A stretch of DNA of 41,103 nucleotides. It comes from a bacterium (GTDB taxonomy: Bacteria; AUK180). How positions within the stretch are numbered: the first letter of the stretch is position 1; each line of letters starts with the position of its first letter. Under the pieces are notes generated by a model. The model was not told where the DNA came from. It searched no databases and saw nothing but the letters and a program-made list of their open reading frames with translations. The stretch spans positions 1 through 41,103 of the forward strand of contig JAGLWT010000120.1 in assembly GCA_023133295.1 (NCBI GenBank). The letters run 5' to 3'. Made by a program: the position numbers and the translations under genes. This document shows positions 1 through 9,151 of this stretch, one piece after another.

Positions 1-5
1 TGGGC

Positions 6-22
6 GCACGGCTGCGCCGTGC
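6..22. repeat. Short GC-rich hairpin downstream of the GH18 gene
   Basis: A perfect inverted repeat with 7-bp arms (GCACGGC / GCCGTGC) and a 3-nt loop lies about 60 bp past the stop codon of the leftward GH18 gene. No T-run follows it on the minus strand, so it is at best a weak transcription end or an mRNA 3' stabiliser. The remaining bases 23-83 show nothing I recognise. Confidence 0.4.
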
Positions 23-83
23 TCGAGGGGGGTGAGAGAGGAAGCAGAGAAATGAGAATGGAAGGAGAAGTCGTATTCATGAA

Positions 84-1469
84 TCAGTACACCAGGGCAG
101 CTTTGGCGTGAAATGTCTGGCCGGACCTGACGATAGTAACAATATACACTCCCGGCGGGAGATATTCATCTTCTTTATTCTTTAATTCGATGATCGTCGA
201 GCTTTCAACATTTTCCATTGAAAATATCTTCTCGCCGCTTATGTCCCTGACGGTAATATCAACATATTCAAAATCCTCAGTATCCAATCGGAAATCTCCA
301 CGGGTGGGATTAGGATATATCAGAGGCGCTTTGACAGCTTCATTTGAACCGTATTTACTCTCAATAAGGTCCCATAGTTCTTCCTTGTCATCTTCATATC
401 CCAAAGCCCAGATGCCTATCCCCTGAAGGGAATAATTATCTGCCATATCGATCTTTTTGGAGATGGAGAACTTATTATCGTACCAGCATTGCCGATGATC
501 TCCGTCAATGTATTTGTAATACGGTACATTGGAGTCGGTATTCCAAAGGTTACCGTGGATGAGCGATGAATCGACAGCGTATGAATATGTTCTTGCGGCA
601 GCATTGCCAAGAGTGTCCGCCGGTACAATATCCGCGTTCACCGGCCAATCATAGCCATAATATGGTAATCCCAGAATAAATTTATCCGTATAAATGCCCC
701 ATTCGATATAATCCTCGATGGTCCACTGCACCGAGTAATCCCCCCATAATACACTAGGCGATAAAGGTGCCACCGGGCCCGCCTGAGAATCGCCGCTCCA
801 ATGATAATCATATGCCATTATAAAGATCCCGTCCGAGTTCAGTGCCAACAGATCATAATCATAAGCGCCGCTCCAATCAACCGCGGGGCCGCAAAGGGAG
901 AGTTCATATGAAGGGTGGGAATTCTTCAGTCCATCGTTCAGAGAGGTGATGAATGAGACAAAGGCACTTTTCTGGCTCGAACTGATACCTTCAAAATCAA
1001 TATTCACGCCGTCAAGTCCGGTGGACTCAACTTCGGAGATCAGAGCGGCGATCAAATTGTTCCTGGCAGTGGTATTGTCAAGAAAACCTGAATAGTCATA
1101 TCCCGAATAAAAGTTCGTAACACAGAGGATGACCTTGGCTCCCGCAGCATGCGCGGTATTTGTCAAAGAGAGGTTCGGCCAGCCGTTGCGCTCAATGATC
1201 GCGCCGTCGGCAGGATCGAAATGATAGGAGAACAATGCTATATGTGAAAGAAGGTCAAAACGGATATTAGCGGTAGAAACCTCCCAATAGGGAAGAAACC
1301 CAAAGACCGTCCCTTTCAAAGCCGAGGCCTCCGCCTGTGTGGTGAATAACCTGGTACCTTCTGCTTTATACGGGATATGATCCTCGGATTCCAATTGATG
1401 AATTGATACAGAAAATACCGGAACATGTATCAGAATAAGAAATATTGCCAGGTATAATTCCCTTTTCAC
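84..1469 (-). CDS. Secreted glycoside hydrolase family 18 (chitinase-like / YaaH-like) protein with T9SS-type C-terminal tail
   Basis: The 461-residue product has an N-terminal signal peptide (about residues 1-21) and a GH18 TIM-barrel domain (about 50-375). The catalytic motif is DGVNIDFE, with E160 as the expected proton donor. The N in place of the second Asp of the classical DxxDxDxE motif is common in spore-cortex/YaaH-type GH18 members, so peptidoglycan or another GlcNAc polymer is as likely a substrate as chitin. Residues about 384-461 form a beta-sandwich beginning YPNPTRG, typical of T9SS sorting tails, so export to the cell surface or medium is expected. The start codon is GTG (1467-1469) and no strong Shine-Dalgarno sequence precedes it. 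The gene is last in the tig-clpPX-lon cluster, 35 nt after tatD, and may also have its own promoter at about 1504-1532. Confidence 0.88.
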   Translation of the reverse strand: MKRELYLAIFLILIHVPVFSVSIHQLESEDHIPYKAEGTRLFTTQAEASALKGTVFGFLPYWEVSTANIRFDLLSHIALFSYHFDPADGAIIERNGWPNLSLTNTAHAAGAKVILCVTNFYSGYDYSGFLDNTTARNNLIAALISEVESTGLDGVNIDFEGISSSQKSAFVSFITSLNDGLKNSHPSYELSLCGPAVDWSGAYDYDLLALNSDGIFIMAYDYHWSGDSQAGPVAPLSPSVLWGDYSVQWTIEDYIEWGIYTDKFILGLPYYGYDWPVNADIVPADTLGNAAARTYSYAVDSSLIHGNLWNTDSNVPYYKYIDGDHRQCWYDNKFSISKKIDMADNYSLQGIGIWALGYEDDKEELWDLIESKYGSNEAVKAPLIYPNPTRGDFRLDTEDFEYVDITVRDISGEKIFSMENVESSTIIELKNKEDEYLPPGVYIVTIVRSGQTFHAKAALVY

Positions 1470-1503
1470 ACTTAATTCTAACTGCTTTTCGGATAAATTA
1501 CAA

Positions 1504-1532
1504 ATTATAAGGAGAAAAATTGACGGGCGACA
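1504..1532 (-). promoter_or_regulatory. Possible internal promoter for the GH18 gene
   Basis: On the minus strand a TATAAT box (1504-1509) overlaps the tatD stop codon. A poor -35 match (TGTCGC, 1527-1532) lies 17 nt upstream. The predicted start at about 1497 gives a 28-nt leader to the GTG codon at 1469. The -10 is perfect but the -35 is weak. Confidence 0.3.
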
Positions 1533-2251
1533 GCCGTGAGTTGTTCATCTGCATCGGAAAAGTCGATCTCTTTTATTTCACCTATGGTGCGGATGACATA
1601 TTCAACATAATACGGCATATTCAATTTACCCCGGTAAGGAGAGGGGGTAAGATACGGTGCATCCGTTTCCGCCATGAGCTTTTGTATGGGGACATATTTT
1701 ACCACTTCTCTCATTTCAGAAGCGGTCTTGAAGGTGATGATGCCGGTGAAGGATAAGAAATAACCCCGATCCAGTAATTCGGACGCCTCTTGTTTGCCAT
1801 AGGGAAAACAGTGAAAAACAACACGGGATAGGTCAAAATCCCTGACAATATCCCTGGTATCCTCATATGCGTCCCTTGAATGTACGATCACGGGTATTGA
1901 CAACTTCTCCGCGATGGATAATTGAAGCTCAAGCAGCTGCTTCTGCTTTTTTACCGGACAGAAAATATTGTGATAATCCAAGCCGACCTCGCCCAGAACG
2001 GTATCCTTAAGAAACGGGGTCAGAAATTGTTCCAGGGTATTTAACTGCTCATCTTTCCCCTCTTCCGGATGAATGCCATAGGCGGGAACGATGATGGAAT
2101 GCTTCTCGGAAAGTTCTTTTACGGATAGGCACGAGCGGCGGGTCAGTGATGGTACGATTATGTGAGATAATCCTTGCTCCACCGCGAGATCAAGCACTGC
2201 GGGAAGATCGGAATACTGTTTTGAATCAAGATGGCAATGTGTATCTATCAT
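1505..2251 (-). CDS. tatD: TatD family metal-dependent deoxyribonuclease
   Basis: The product is a 248-residue TIM-barrel amidohydrolase-fold protein of the usual TatD length. The metal ligands can be read directly: H5 and H7 in DTHCHLD, E88 in GEVGLDYH, H124 in VIVHSRD, H147 in VFHCFP and D197 in ETDAPYL. Family members are Mg-dependent 3'-5' DNases acting in DNA repair or turnover, or in D-aminoacyl-tRNA deacylation. The ATG overlaps the upstream methyltransferase stop as ATGA (2248-2251), which indicates translational coupling in the clpPX-lon operon. Nothing is truncated. Confidence 0.93.
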   Translation of the reverse strand: MIDTHCHLDSKQYSDLPAVLDLAVEQGLSHIIVPSLTRRSCLSVKELSEKHSIIVPAYGIHPEEGKDEQLNTLEQFLTPFLKDTVLGEVGLDYHNIFCPVKKQKQLLELQLSIAEKLSIPVIVHSRDAYEDTRDIVRDFDLSRVVFHCFPYGKQEASELLDRGYFLSFTGIITFKTASEMREVVKYVPIQKLMAETDAPYLTPSPYRGKLNMPYYVEYVIRTIGEIKEIDFSDADEQLTAVARQFFSL

Positions 2252-3009
2252 TTGGAATTTCGGAACATCTCATATGCGAATATCGCAAAAGAGGTTTGAA
2301 GGTTTAAAGAATCAATGCGTCCGGATCCGCTGATCTGAATTTTCGTATCGCATGCATTCAGGATATCAGCAGGAATTCCGCTGCCTTCATTTCCAAAAAT
2401 GTAAATTGCGTCATCGGCAAAATGATGTTCGCTGAGAAGCCCCTGGCCTTTCTCCGTGATGCCGATCTTTTTAGCATTGGAACTTGACAGAAATTCATGC
2501 AGATTTTTCACCGCATTGAACCTGATCTTGAAAAGGCTGCCTACTGAAGAACGGATGGCCTTCGGATTAAATGGATCGACACATTGGTATAAGTATAAGT
2601 CCTTGATCCCGAACCACACAGCAGTTCTAATGATATTGCCCATATTAGAGGGATCCTGATTATTAATAAAAAGCAGGGCGTTTCCGGATTCGGGCGCGGT
2701 CGCCTCACACGGGATCTTGAAGGGATAGACGCCAATGATGCCCTGATTCTTTTTTGTGACAGATAATTGTGAGATCTCTTTTGGAGAAAGATACACGATG
2801 TGAACACCCTTTCGATTTCCAAAATGGTCGATATGAGCCTTCAATTTGTTCGACTGCGCTGAATCGATGAAGATCGTCGCGGGGGTGATCTTGTAAATAT
2901 CCTTAATGATCTTCACGCCTTCGACGAGTGTATGGCCCTCTAAATATCTGGCTTTCCTCTCGTGTAATTTCTGTGCCCGTTTAAGTGTGAATTTCTCGCT
3001 GCGGCTCAT
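2248..3009 (-). CDS. SpoU/TrmH family RNA 2'-O-methyltransferase
   Basis: The 253-residue product has an N-terminal substrate-binding region (about 1-95) and a C-terminal SPOUT knot. Three conserved motifs are visible: motif 1 DPSNMGNIIRTA, motif 2 IFGNEGSGIP, and motif 3 SLNLQTSFAIFAYE. Motif 3 is slightly unusual, because SLNVS is the common form. The protein should transfer methyl from S-adenosylmethionine to a ribose in tRNA or 23S rRNA; the exact target cannot be told from sequence. It overlaps lon upstream (3006-3009, ATGA) and tatD downstream (ATGA), so the three genes are translationally coupled. TrmH, RlmB and TsnR-like roles are alternatives. Confidence 0.9.
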   Translation of the reverse strand: MSRSEKFTLKRAQKLHERKARYLEGHTLVEGVKIIKDIYKITPATIFIDSAQSNKLKAHIDHFGNRKGVHIVYLSPKEISQLSVTKKNQGIIGVYPFKIPCEATAPESGNALLFINNQDPSNMGNIIRTAVWFGIKDLYLYQCVDPFNPKAIRSSVGSLFKIRFNAVKNLHEFLSSSNAKKIGITEKGQGLLSEHHFADDAIYIFGNEGSGIPADILNACDTKIQISGSGRIDSLNLQTSFAIFAYEMFRNSK

Positions 3010-5339
3010 AGGGTGATCTGAAAGAGGTGCTCCCAGATATCAGCGATATTGGAAACAGGAGTGATCTCAAGTCTATCCTTGATCTCAGCCGGAATATCCG
3101 ATAATGTTACCATGTTCTCCTGTGGAATGATAACATGTTTGATCCCGATGCGCAGGGCGGCCAGGAGTTTTTCCTTTAACCCGCCTATGGGGAGCACCTT
3201 ATTCTTCAAGGTAAGCTCACCTGTCATAGCGCAATTCCAGCGTACCGGCTTATTTATATAAGTAGAAAGCATTGAGGTCGCAATGGTGATACCAGCGGAA
3301 GGCCCGTCTTTCGGAATGGCTCCCTCGGGAATGTGAAGATGCATATCGAATTTCTTGAATTTGGAGGGGTCTATTCCAAGTTTCTTATGATTGGCCTTTA
3401 TCAATGATAAGGCGATCTGAGCAGATTCTTTCATCACTTTTCCGATCTGACCTGTGATGGCGATCTTTCCTGTGCCCGGGGTCATTACCGATTCAATGGA
3501 AAGGTGAACGCCGCCGTATCTGGTCCACGCCAGGCCATTGACAACGCCGATACGATTGTTCTTGTCTAATTTGGAGGAGCGGTACTCTTTAACTCCCAAA
3601 TATTCCCGTACACTGTCCTTTTTGATCAAAGCGGCTTCCGGAAGCGGTCCGCCGTTCTCTACGATCTTTGTAGCTACCTTTCTACAGATCTTTCCGATCT
3701 GTCTTTCAAGATTTCTGACACCGGATTCAAGTGTGTAGGATTCTATTATCTTCATTGTTCCGGACTTATAGAATTTGATCTGCTCCGGCTTGAGGCCGTT
3801 CTCCTTCACCTGACGGGGGATCAGATAATTCTTAGCGATATGATACTTTTCCAAAGAGGTATATCCTGAAAGAAAGATCACTTCCATTCTGTCGCGCAGG
3901 GGTTCGGGAACGGAGTAAATATTATTTGCCGTTGTAATGAAAAACACCTTCGAAAGGTCATAATCCACATCCAGATAATGGTCGTTGAACATGAAGTTCT
4001 GCTCGGGATCAAGGACCTCGAGTAAGGCAGACGCAGGGTCTCCGCGGAAATCAGAGGCAAGCTTATCTATTTCATCCATGAGAAAAACGGGGTTAACAAC
4101 ATCGGCGCGCTTCATGGTCTGTAATATCTTTCCCGGTAGTGCTCCGATATATGTCCTTCTATGTCCCCGTATTTCGGCTTCGTCCCTAACACCACCCAGG
4201 GAAATTCGAACGAATTTTCTATCCATTGCGCGGGCTATTGACTTTCCCAATGAGGTCTTGCCCACACCGGGAGGGCCGACAAAGCAGAGGACCGGACCTT
4301 TTTTCACATCGGATAATTGGCGAACCGCAAGGACTTCAAGTATGCGTTCCTTGATCTTCTCCAGGCCCCAATGGTCTTCTTCAAGTATGGCCTTCGCTTT
4401 AATAATATCGTGCGAATCATCCGTATGCTTCTTCCAGGGAATAGAGGTCATCCAATCCAGATAATTCAAAATAACTGTATATTCGGGAGAGTAGCTGGGA
4501 GTATAATCCAATTTGCCCAATTCTTTCAGGGCCTTTTCCTCTGTTTCTTTCGGCATGCCGGCATCAAGTATTTTATCTTTTAATTCATCTATCTCACCGC
4601 CGCCGCCATCGATCTCATTAAGTTCCTTTTTGATCGATTCGATCTGCTGATTCAAAAGAATGCGCTTCTGCGCGTCGTCGATCTTATGCTTTACATCATC
4701 ACGGATCTTGGTCTGTAGCACCGCGATCTCATATTCACTATTTATCACAGACAAGAGCTGGTCAAGGAATTCACCGACCTTATCGATATTCAGAAGACGC
4801 TGTTTTGTTTTATACGGGATCGGCAGCTGGAAGGCGACATTCATCGCTATCTGTACCGGATTTGACTCGATACGGATCCTTTCCAGCATTTCCTCGTCCG
4901 CGGGGGAATTCCCCATCGACAGATGCAGGAGGTGCTCGAAGGTCTCCACTATCTCTTTTGCGGTCGCTATTACTTTTTTAGTGATCTTGCCTTTGAAGGG
5001 AACATATTCCACCTTGACCAGAAAATAGGGCTCCTTTGCTATCAATTTAACGATACGCGCCCTTTCAAGAGAATGTATGAGGACCTTTACCGTATTATCA
5101 AATTCATTCTTTTTCTTCAAGACCTTTCCGACAATACCGAAGGGTTCGATATCCTTAATCCCGGGTTCCTCTAATGCGCCGTCTTTCTGTGAAGAAAGGA
5201 ATATCAGGCTTCCGTTCTTAACCGCCTTAAGGGCTAAGATCGATTTATTTCTTCCAACCAGGAACGGAAAGATCGTTCGTGGGAATCCCACCATATTTCT
5301 CAGCGGGATCAAGGGGAGCGTTATCTGCTTTTTTTCCAT
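3006..5339 (-). CDS. lon: ATP-dependent protease Lon
   Basis: The 777-residue length is typical of bacterial LonA. The order is an N-terminal substrate-binding domain (about 5-200), a helical linker, an AAA+ module with Walker A GPPGVGKT (355-362) and Walker B VFLMDEID, and a C-terminal serine-lysine protease domain. The catalytic dyad is S681 in PKDGPSAG and K724 in GGLKEK, 43 residues apart as in E. coli Lon (S679/K722). It is a cytosolic hexamer that degrades misfolded and regulatory proteins. Its ATG overlaps the clpX stop by one base (TAATG, 5337-5341), so translation is coupled. The gene follows tig-clpP-clpX in the classical order. Confidence 0.98.
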   Translation of the reverse strand: MEKKQITLPLIPLRNMVGFPRTIFPFLVGRNKSILALKAVKNGSLIFLSSQKDGALEEPGIKDIEPFGIVGKVLKKKNEFDNTVKVLIHSLERARIVKLIAKEPYFLVKVEYVPFKGKITKKVIATAKEIVETFEHLLHLSMGNSPADEEMLERIRIESNPVQIAMNVAFQLPIPYKTKQRLLNIDKVGEFLDQLLSVINSEYEIAVLQTKIRDDVKHKIDDAQKRILLNQQIESIKKELNEIDGGGGEIDELKDKILDAGMPKETEEKALKELGKLDYTPSYSPEYTVILNYLDWMTSIPWKKHTDDSHDIIKAKAILEEDHWGLEKIKERILEVLAVRQLSDVKKGPVLCFVGPPGVGKTSLGKSIARAMDRKFVRISLGGVRDEAEIRGHRRTYIGALPGKILQTMKRADVVNPVFLMDEIDKLASDFRGDPASALLEVLDPEQNFMFNDHYLDVDYDLSKVFFITTANNIYSVPEPLRDRMEVIFLSGYTSLEKYHIAKNYLIPRQVKENGLKPEQIKFYKSGTMKIIESYTLESGVRNLERQIGKICRKVATKIVENGGPLPEAALIKKDSVREYLGVKEYRSSKLDKNNRIGVVNGLAWTRYGGVHLSIESVMTPGTGKIAITGQIGKVMKESAQIALSLIKANHKKLGIDPSKFKKFDMHLHIPEGAIPKDGPSAGITIATSMLSTYINKPVRWNCAMTGELTLKNKVLPIGGLKEKLLAALRIGIKHVIIPQENMVTLSDIPAEIKDRLEITPVSNIADIWEHLFQITL

Positions 5340-6556
5340 TATTTAGTTTTGTCCTTTTTAAGTATCGCGGGTTTTTTCTTGCCTTTGACCACTTCTTCGG
5401 AAATTATTATCTTTTCGATATTCTTGATGGAAGGAGCTTCGAACATGAGATTCTTCAGGAGCTCTTCCACAATAGACCTCAATCCGCGTGCACCCATTTT
5501 CTTTGAGCGGGCGCGGCGGGCGATCTCCTCCAGGGATTCTTTTGAGAACTCCAGGATCATTTTATCTAATTCAAAAAGTTTTTTGTATTGCTTGATGATC
5601 GCATTGGCGGGTTCGGAAAGTATCCTTACCAGGTCCGCCTCGGTAAGTTCGGAAAAACCTGTTCGGACGGGGATCCTTCCTGCCAGCTCCGGAATTATGC
5701 CGTATTTGATCAGGTCCTCGCTTTCCACCTTCTGAATGAGCAGGTCCGTGGTGAACTCCGATGATTCAGATGCCGTAAAACCGATCACCTTCTTGTTCAG
5801 CCGGGACGCGATTATCTTCTCGATCCCGTCAAAAGCACCGCCCAGAATGAAAAGGATATTTGTTGTATCTATCGGCCTGTAATCCTGATGCGGATGTTTT
5901 CTGAGGCCCTGCGGAATATTGGCCACCGTCCCCTCAATGATCTTTAAAAGCGCCTGCTGAACGCCTTCGCCGCCAACATCCCTTGTGATCGAGGGATTCT
6001 CGCTCTTTCTGGTGATCTTATCGATCTCATCAATATATATGATCCCCATTTCAGCGCGCTTCAAGTCGCCATCAGCAGCAGATACAAGGCGGGCCAGAAT
6101 ATTCTCAACATCCTCCCCGACATACCCCGCTTCCGTTAAGGTAGTGGCATCCGCGATCGCGAAGGGAACATGAATGAAATTGGCTATTGTGCGGGCGAGC
6201 AGAGTCTTACCGGAACCCGTGGCTCCGATGAAAAGAATATTGGATTTCTCTATCTCAACATCTTCTTCCTTACGATTGAAATTGTGCAGAAGTCTTTTGT
6301 AATGATTGTATATCGCCACAGAGATCGTGATCTTTGCTTCTTCCTGTCCGATAACATATCTATCCAGATTCTCCTTGATCTCTTTGGGTTTAGGGAGAAT
6401 GAATTCTTCAGGATTGGAAACCTTCTTCTTGGGATCCTGCTGTATACGGTCAAGTTCCAATACCTTCACAAAGCAATTTTTGCAAATATGGTTCCCATGA
6501 TACATAATAGTATCCTTGTCCTGAAATGATTTACCGCAAACTTCGCACTTTTTCAT
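5339..6556 (-). CDS. clpX: ClpX, ATPase and unfoldase subunit of the ClpXP protease
   Basis: The 405-residue product has an N-terminal C4 zinc finger (C4, C7, C25, C28), used for dimerisation and adaptor binding. The AAA+ domain carries Walker A GATGSGKT (111-118) and Walker B IYIDEIDK (about 173-180). An IGF tripeptide at 258-260 is the loop that docks into ClpP, and the sensor-2 motif is GARGLRS. It unfolds tagged substrates and threads them into ClpP. The ATG lies 3 nt after the clpP stop and the stop overlaps the lon start, so the ClpXP subunits and Lon come from one message. Confidence 0.98.
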   Translation of the reverse strand: MKKCEVCGKSFQDKDTIMYHGNHICKNCFVKVLELDRIQQDPKKKVSNPEEFILPKPKEIKENLDRYVIGQEEAKITISVAIYNHYKRLLHNFNRKEEDVEIEKSNILFIGATGSGKTLLARTIANFIHVPFAIADATTLTEAGYVGEDVENILARLVSAADGDLKRAEMGIIYIDEIDKITRKSENPSITRDVGGEGVQQALLKIIEGTVANIPQGLRKHPHQDYRPIDTTNILFILGGAFDGIEKIIASRLNKKVIGFTASESSEFTTDLLIQKVESEDLIKYGIIPELAGRIPVRTGFSELTEADLVRILSEPANAIIKQYKKLFELDKMILEFSKESLEEIARRARSKKMGARGLRSIVEELLKNLMFEAPSIKNIEKIIISEEVVKGKKKPAILKKDKTK

Positions 6557-6559
6557 ATT

Positions 6560-7177
6560 TTATTTTTTCTGTGTGATAACTTCGTCGATAAGTCCGTATT
6601 CCTTGGCTTCATCGGCGGTCATAAAGAAATCCCTGTCGGTATCACTGGAAACCTTGTCAACATCCTGCCCGGAATTTTTCGCTAAGATCGCATTAAGGCG
6701 TTTTTTGGTCTTAATGATCTCTTCGGCATGGATCTCGATATCGGTCGCCTGGCCCTGAACACCGCCCAAGGGCTGATGAATGAGTATGTTTGAATTGGGC
6801 AAGGAGTACCTTTTACCATCCGCGCCGGAAGAAAGGATCACAGCTGCCATGCTGGCTGCCTGCCCGATACAAACGGTCGCGACATCCGGCTTGATATACT
6901 GCAGAGTATCATAGATGGCAAGGCCGGCAGTAACATATCCCCCGGGAGAATTGATATACAGATAGATATCCTTTTCGGGATTCTCCATCTCCAGGAAAAG
7001 AAGCTGCGCGGTCACGGCATTAGCCACAAAATCATCTATCGGCGTTCCCAGGAATATGATCCTGTCCCTTAGGAGGCGCGAATAGATATCATAAGCCCTT
7101 TCGCCGCCGGGGCCCTGCTCGATCACATAAGGTATCAACATTCCATTTCTCACATTGTTCTTTTCTTTATCTTTCAT
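6560..7177 (-). CDS. clpP: ClpP, proteolytic subunit of the Clp protease
   Basis: The 205-residue product is a serine peptidase of normal ClpP length. The catalytic triad is S109 (GQAASMAA), H134 (LIHQPLGG) and D183 (DTDRDFF), with the same spacing as E. coli ClpP. The YINSPGG oxyanion segment is intact. It forms the double-heptamer chamber capped by ClpX. It starts 9 nt after the trigger factor stop and is preceded by a purine-rich GGGGGA ribosome-binding sequence. Confidence 0.98.
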   Translation of the reverse strand: MKDKEKNNVRNGMLIPYVIEQGPGGERAYDIYSRLLRDRIIFLGTPIDDFVANAVTAQLLFLEMENPEKDIYLYINSPGGYVTAGLAIYDTLQYIKPDVATVCIGQAASMAAVILSSGADGKRYSLPNSNILIHQPLGGVQGQATDIEIHAEEIIKTKKRLNAILAKNSGQDVDKVSSDTDRDFFMTADEAKEYGLIDEVITQKK

Positions 7178-7186
7178 AGATTCCCC

Positions 7187-8506
7187 CTATTTTCCGGTTT
7201 TTTCCTCTTGCTTTGGAGCAGAAGGTTCTTCTTTTTTCTCAACTTTCGGTTTAACTTTCTTGATCTTCGCGCTGGAATAGAGCAGATCATCCACCTTCTG
7301 AGACAAAAGGTCATTTTTCACATTATCCAAATATGATTTATTTGTATTGTAAAAACTCTTGACGCCATCCAGTGAAATATTGTTTGAGTCAGCTATCATC
7401 TGAAATTGCTCATCAATATCGCTGTCTGTGATCTCGAGCTTCTCCAGATCCAGGATATGCTTTCTGATATGATTTATCTTTATTCCTTTGACGATATCAT
7501 CGGTCATGGAATCCTTGGAAATATTCAGCTGTTCCATGCTCATGCCGTAATTCTTTTTGTATTTCTCATTCTCTGATTCATACACCTCGTCCTTCATCCT
7601 TTCCAGATACCTCGGCGGTACGGTGAACGGATTCTTCTCGATCAGAACCGAATATATCTTATCAACGGAATTGCGTTTCATTTCAAGCTCTGAATTCTTT
7701 TTGATATCGTCTCCGAGCTTCTTCATCACATCTTCTTTCGACTTGGCGCCTTCGACCATCTTTGAAAAAAGCTCTTCATCCTCATTGGGGGAGAGTTTTT
7801 TCTTGAGCGCGCCGACCTTGAAGGAATATTTTACCTTCTTATTTTTAAACCTTTCAGAAGCGTCTTCCTTGAAATCCAATACGAATTCTTTTACATCGGC
7901 TTTTTTTAAGGATTTCAATTCACCGTAAAACTCCTTGGGCTCCTTTGTTTCGGAATATATGACTGGGAATTTATCCATCTTTCTAGGCTCTTCTCCCGGA
8001 ACTTCCTCTAAATAATCCTCAAGTTCTATCAGAACCTCATCCTCTACCGGGCCTTCATAGTCCTGCCATGAGGAAAAGTTCTTCAAGATATCCGAATATG
8101 CCTTATCCACATGTTCTTTGAGTAATTCAAGTTTGACCTCTTCTATCGCAAGGCCCTTGTAATCCTTGACATCCAATTCAGGCATGAATTCGATCTTTAT
8201 GATCAATATACCCTTTTCGAGGTCATATTCCTCAAGCTCGAAGTGCAGAGGGTCCTTTTTCTCGTCCTTTACTATCTTATCATAGAGTTTTGTCAATGTC
8301 CGTTCCTGAATATTCTCTTCGATATATTCTTTGAACTTGGAAGCGACAATATATGACGGCGCCTTTCCTTTCCTGTATCCCGGGATAACCTGAGTTGAAA
8401 TTATCTTATCGATCAGGTCTTTTTTCTGTTTTTTGATCTGGTCTTGTGAAAGAGTTGCTGTATATTTTATAAGATAATCTTCGATCTGCTGCTTAGAATA
8501 GTCCAT
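7187..8506 (-). CDS. tig: Trigger factor, ribosome-associated chaperone and prolyl isomerase
   Basis: The 439-residue product has the N-terminal ribosome-binding domain with the signature loop IPGYRKGKAP (GFRxGK in most members), a central FKBP-like segment (about 150-245) and a long helical C-terminal arm ending in a Lys/Glu/Pro-rich tail. It binds nascent chains at the ribosome exit tunnel. The start chosen is ATG 8504-8506, with an excellent Shine-Dalgarno sequence (AAGGAGA) just upstream. A longer reading frame reaches 8566, but its extra 20 codons run into the tRNA-Leu gene. It is the first protein gene downstream of the three-tRNA cluster. Confidence 0.95.
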   Translation of the reverse strand: MDYSKQQIEDYLIKYTATLSQDQIKKQKKDLIDKIISTQVIPGYRKGKAPSYIVASKFKEYIEENIQERTLTKLYDKIVKDEKKDPLHFELEEYDLEKGILIIKIEFMPELDVKDYKGLAIEEVKLELLKEHVDKAYSDILKNFSSWQDYEGPVEDEVLIELEDYLEEVPGEEPRKMDKFPVIYSETKEPKEFYGELKSLKKADVKEFVLDFKEDASERFKNKKVKYSFKVGALKKKLSPNEDEELFSKMVEGAKSKEDVMKKLGDDIKKNSELEMKRNSVDKIYSVLIEKNPFTVPPRYLERMKDEVYESENEKYKKNYGMSMEQLNISKDSMTDDIVKGIKINHIRKHILDLEKLEITDSDIDEQFQMIADSNNISLDGVKSFYNTNKSYLDNVKNDLLSQKVDDLLYSSAKIKKVKPKVEKKEEPSAPKQEEKTGK

Positions 8507-8510
8507 AATT

Positions 8511-8518
8511 TCTCCTTT
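8511..8518 (-). promoter_or_regulatory. Ribosome binding site that fixes the tig start
   Basis: On the minus strand AAAGGAGA precedes ATG 8506 by 4 nt. It excludes the longer frame that would start inside tRNA-Leu. Confidence 0.85.
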
Positions 8519-8541
8519 GGAACAGTATTCGCAAAAAAAAA

Positions 8542-8622
8542 TGCGAGAGGTGGGACTTGAACCCACACCCTGAAAGGACAGGATCCTAAGTCCTGCGTGT
8601 CTGCCATTTCCACCACTCTCGC
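8542..8622 (-). tRNA. tRNA-Leu (anticodon UAG)
   Basis: The acceptor stem GCGAGAG pairs with CTCTCGC and is followed by discriminator A. The anticodon stem CAGGA/TCCTG frames loop CTTAGGA (anticodon TAG). A 12-nt variable region (class II, short) precedes T-arm GTGGG-TTCAAGT-CCCAC. The 3' CCA is not encoded; a run of nine T follows the discriminator on the minus strand. It is the third tRNA of the cluster and lies about 35 bp before tig. Confidence 0.95.
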
Positions 8623-8632
8623 AGGAAAAAAA

Positions 8633-8708
<76 letters not shown>

Positions 8709-8714
8709 ACTCTC

Positions 8715-8791
8715 TGGGGTGGATGATGGGAGTTGAACCCACGACCTACGGAACCACAATCCGTTGCTCTACCAGTTGAGCTACACCCACC
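8715..8791 (-). tRNA. tRNA-His (anticodon GUG)
   Basis: Anticodon loop TTGTGGT (anticodon GTG) sits on stem ACGGA/TCCGT. The acceptor GTGGGTG pairs with CATCCAC. The histidine identity pair G-1 (8791) with C73 is encoded, followed by an encoded CCA (8715-8717). It is the first gene after promoter 8810-8838. Confidence 0.95.
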
Positions 8792-8809
8792 ACATGTGTT
8801 AAGTCAGAA

Positions 8810-8838
8810 ATTATAACAAAAAAGATTTATCTTGTCAA
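8810..8838 (-). promoter_or_regulatory. Perfect-consensus housekeeping promoter for tRNA-His-Lys-Leu and the tig-clpPX-lon operon
   Basis: On the minus strand the -35 is TTGACA (8833-8838), the spacer is exactly 17 nt, and the -10 is TATAAT (8810-8815). The start is expected near 8803, about 12 nt before tRNA-His. No protein-gene promoter is obvious between the tRNAs and tig, so read-through from here into the protease operon is likely. Confidence 0.85.
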
Positions 8839-8878
8839 TAAATATTTGCTATTTTAGTGGTATTTTTTTGTATTGTTA

Positions 8879-8906
8879 TTGCATTTCAATAATTTTTTGA
8901 TATAAT
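8879..8906 (+). promoter_or_regulatory. Promoter of tRNA-Met
   Basis: The -35 is TTGCAT (8879-8884), the spacer 16 nt and the -10 TATAAT (8901-8906). The predicted start at about 8913 is 3 nt before the mature tRNA. It is divergent from the promoter at 8810-8838; about 40 bp of AT-rich DNA separates them. Confidence 0.7.
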
Positions 8907-8915
8907 AAATCTTTG

Positions 8916-8988
8916 GGGCCTGTAGCTCACTTGGCAGAGCTCCCGGCTCATAACCGGGTGGTAGCAGGTTCGAATCCTGCCGGGCCCA
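8916..8988 (+). tRNA. tRNA with CAU anticodon, probably elongator tRNA-Met
   Basis: Acceptor GGGCCTG pairs with CGGGCCC. Anticodon loop CTCATAA sits on stem CCCGG/CCGGG, and T-arm is GCAGG-TTCGAAT-CCTGC. The first acceptor pair is G-C and the anticodon stem lacks the three initiator G-C pairs, so it is not tRNA-fMet. The lysidine-modified tRNA-Ile(CAU) remains possible. CCA is not encoded. Confidence 0.9.
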
Positions 8989-9151
8989 CTTAACATGTTA
9001 GTGATGCTATGAATATATATAAAATCGAAAGCAGCCCTGGAGGGCACACTCTCAATGCGGTTTAGCGGGGAAAAAGAGTTTTATCCGTCCCTGTGTCAGC
9101 ATAAACAAAATTCAGAAATAATCTATTCAAAAACAAAAAACGAGGACTTAT

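Noticed and set aside
8507..8566. N-terminal extension of trigger factor
   Set aside because: The extra 20 codons lie partly in tRNA-Leu, while a strong ribosome-binding site precedes ATG 8506.
8916..8988. Initiator tRNA-fMet
   Set aside because: The first acceptor pair is G-C and the anticodon stem lacks the three G-C pairs of initiators.
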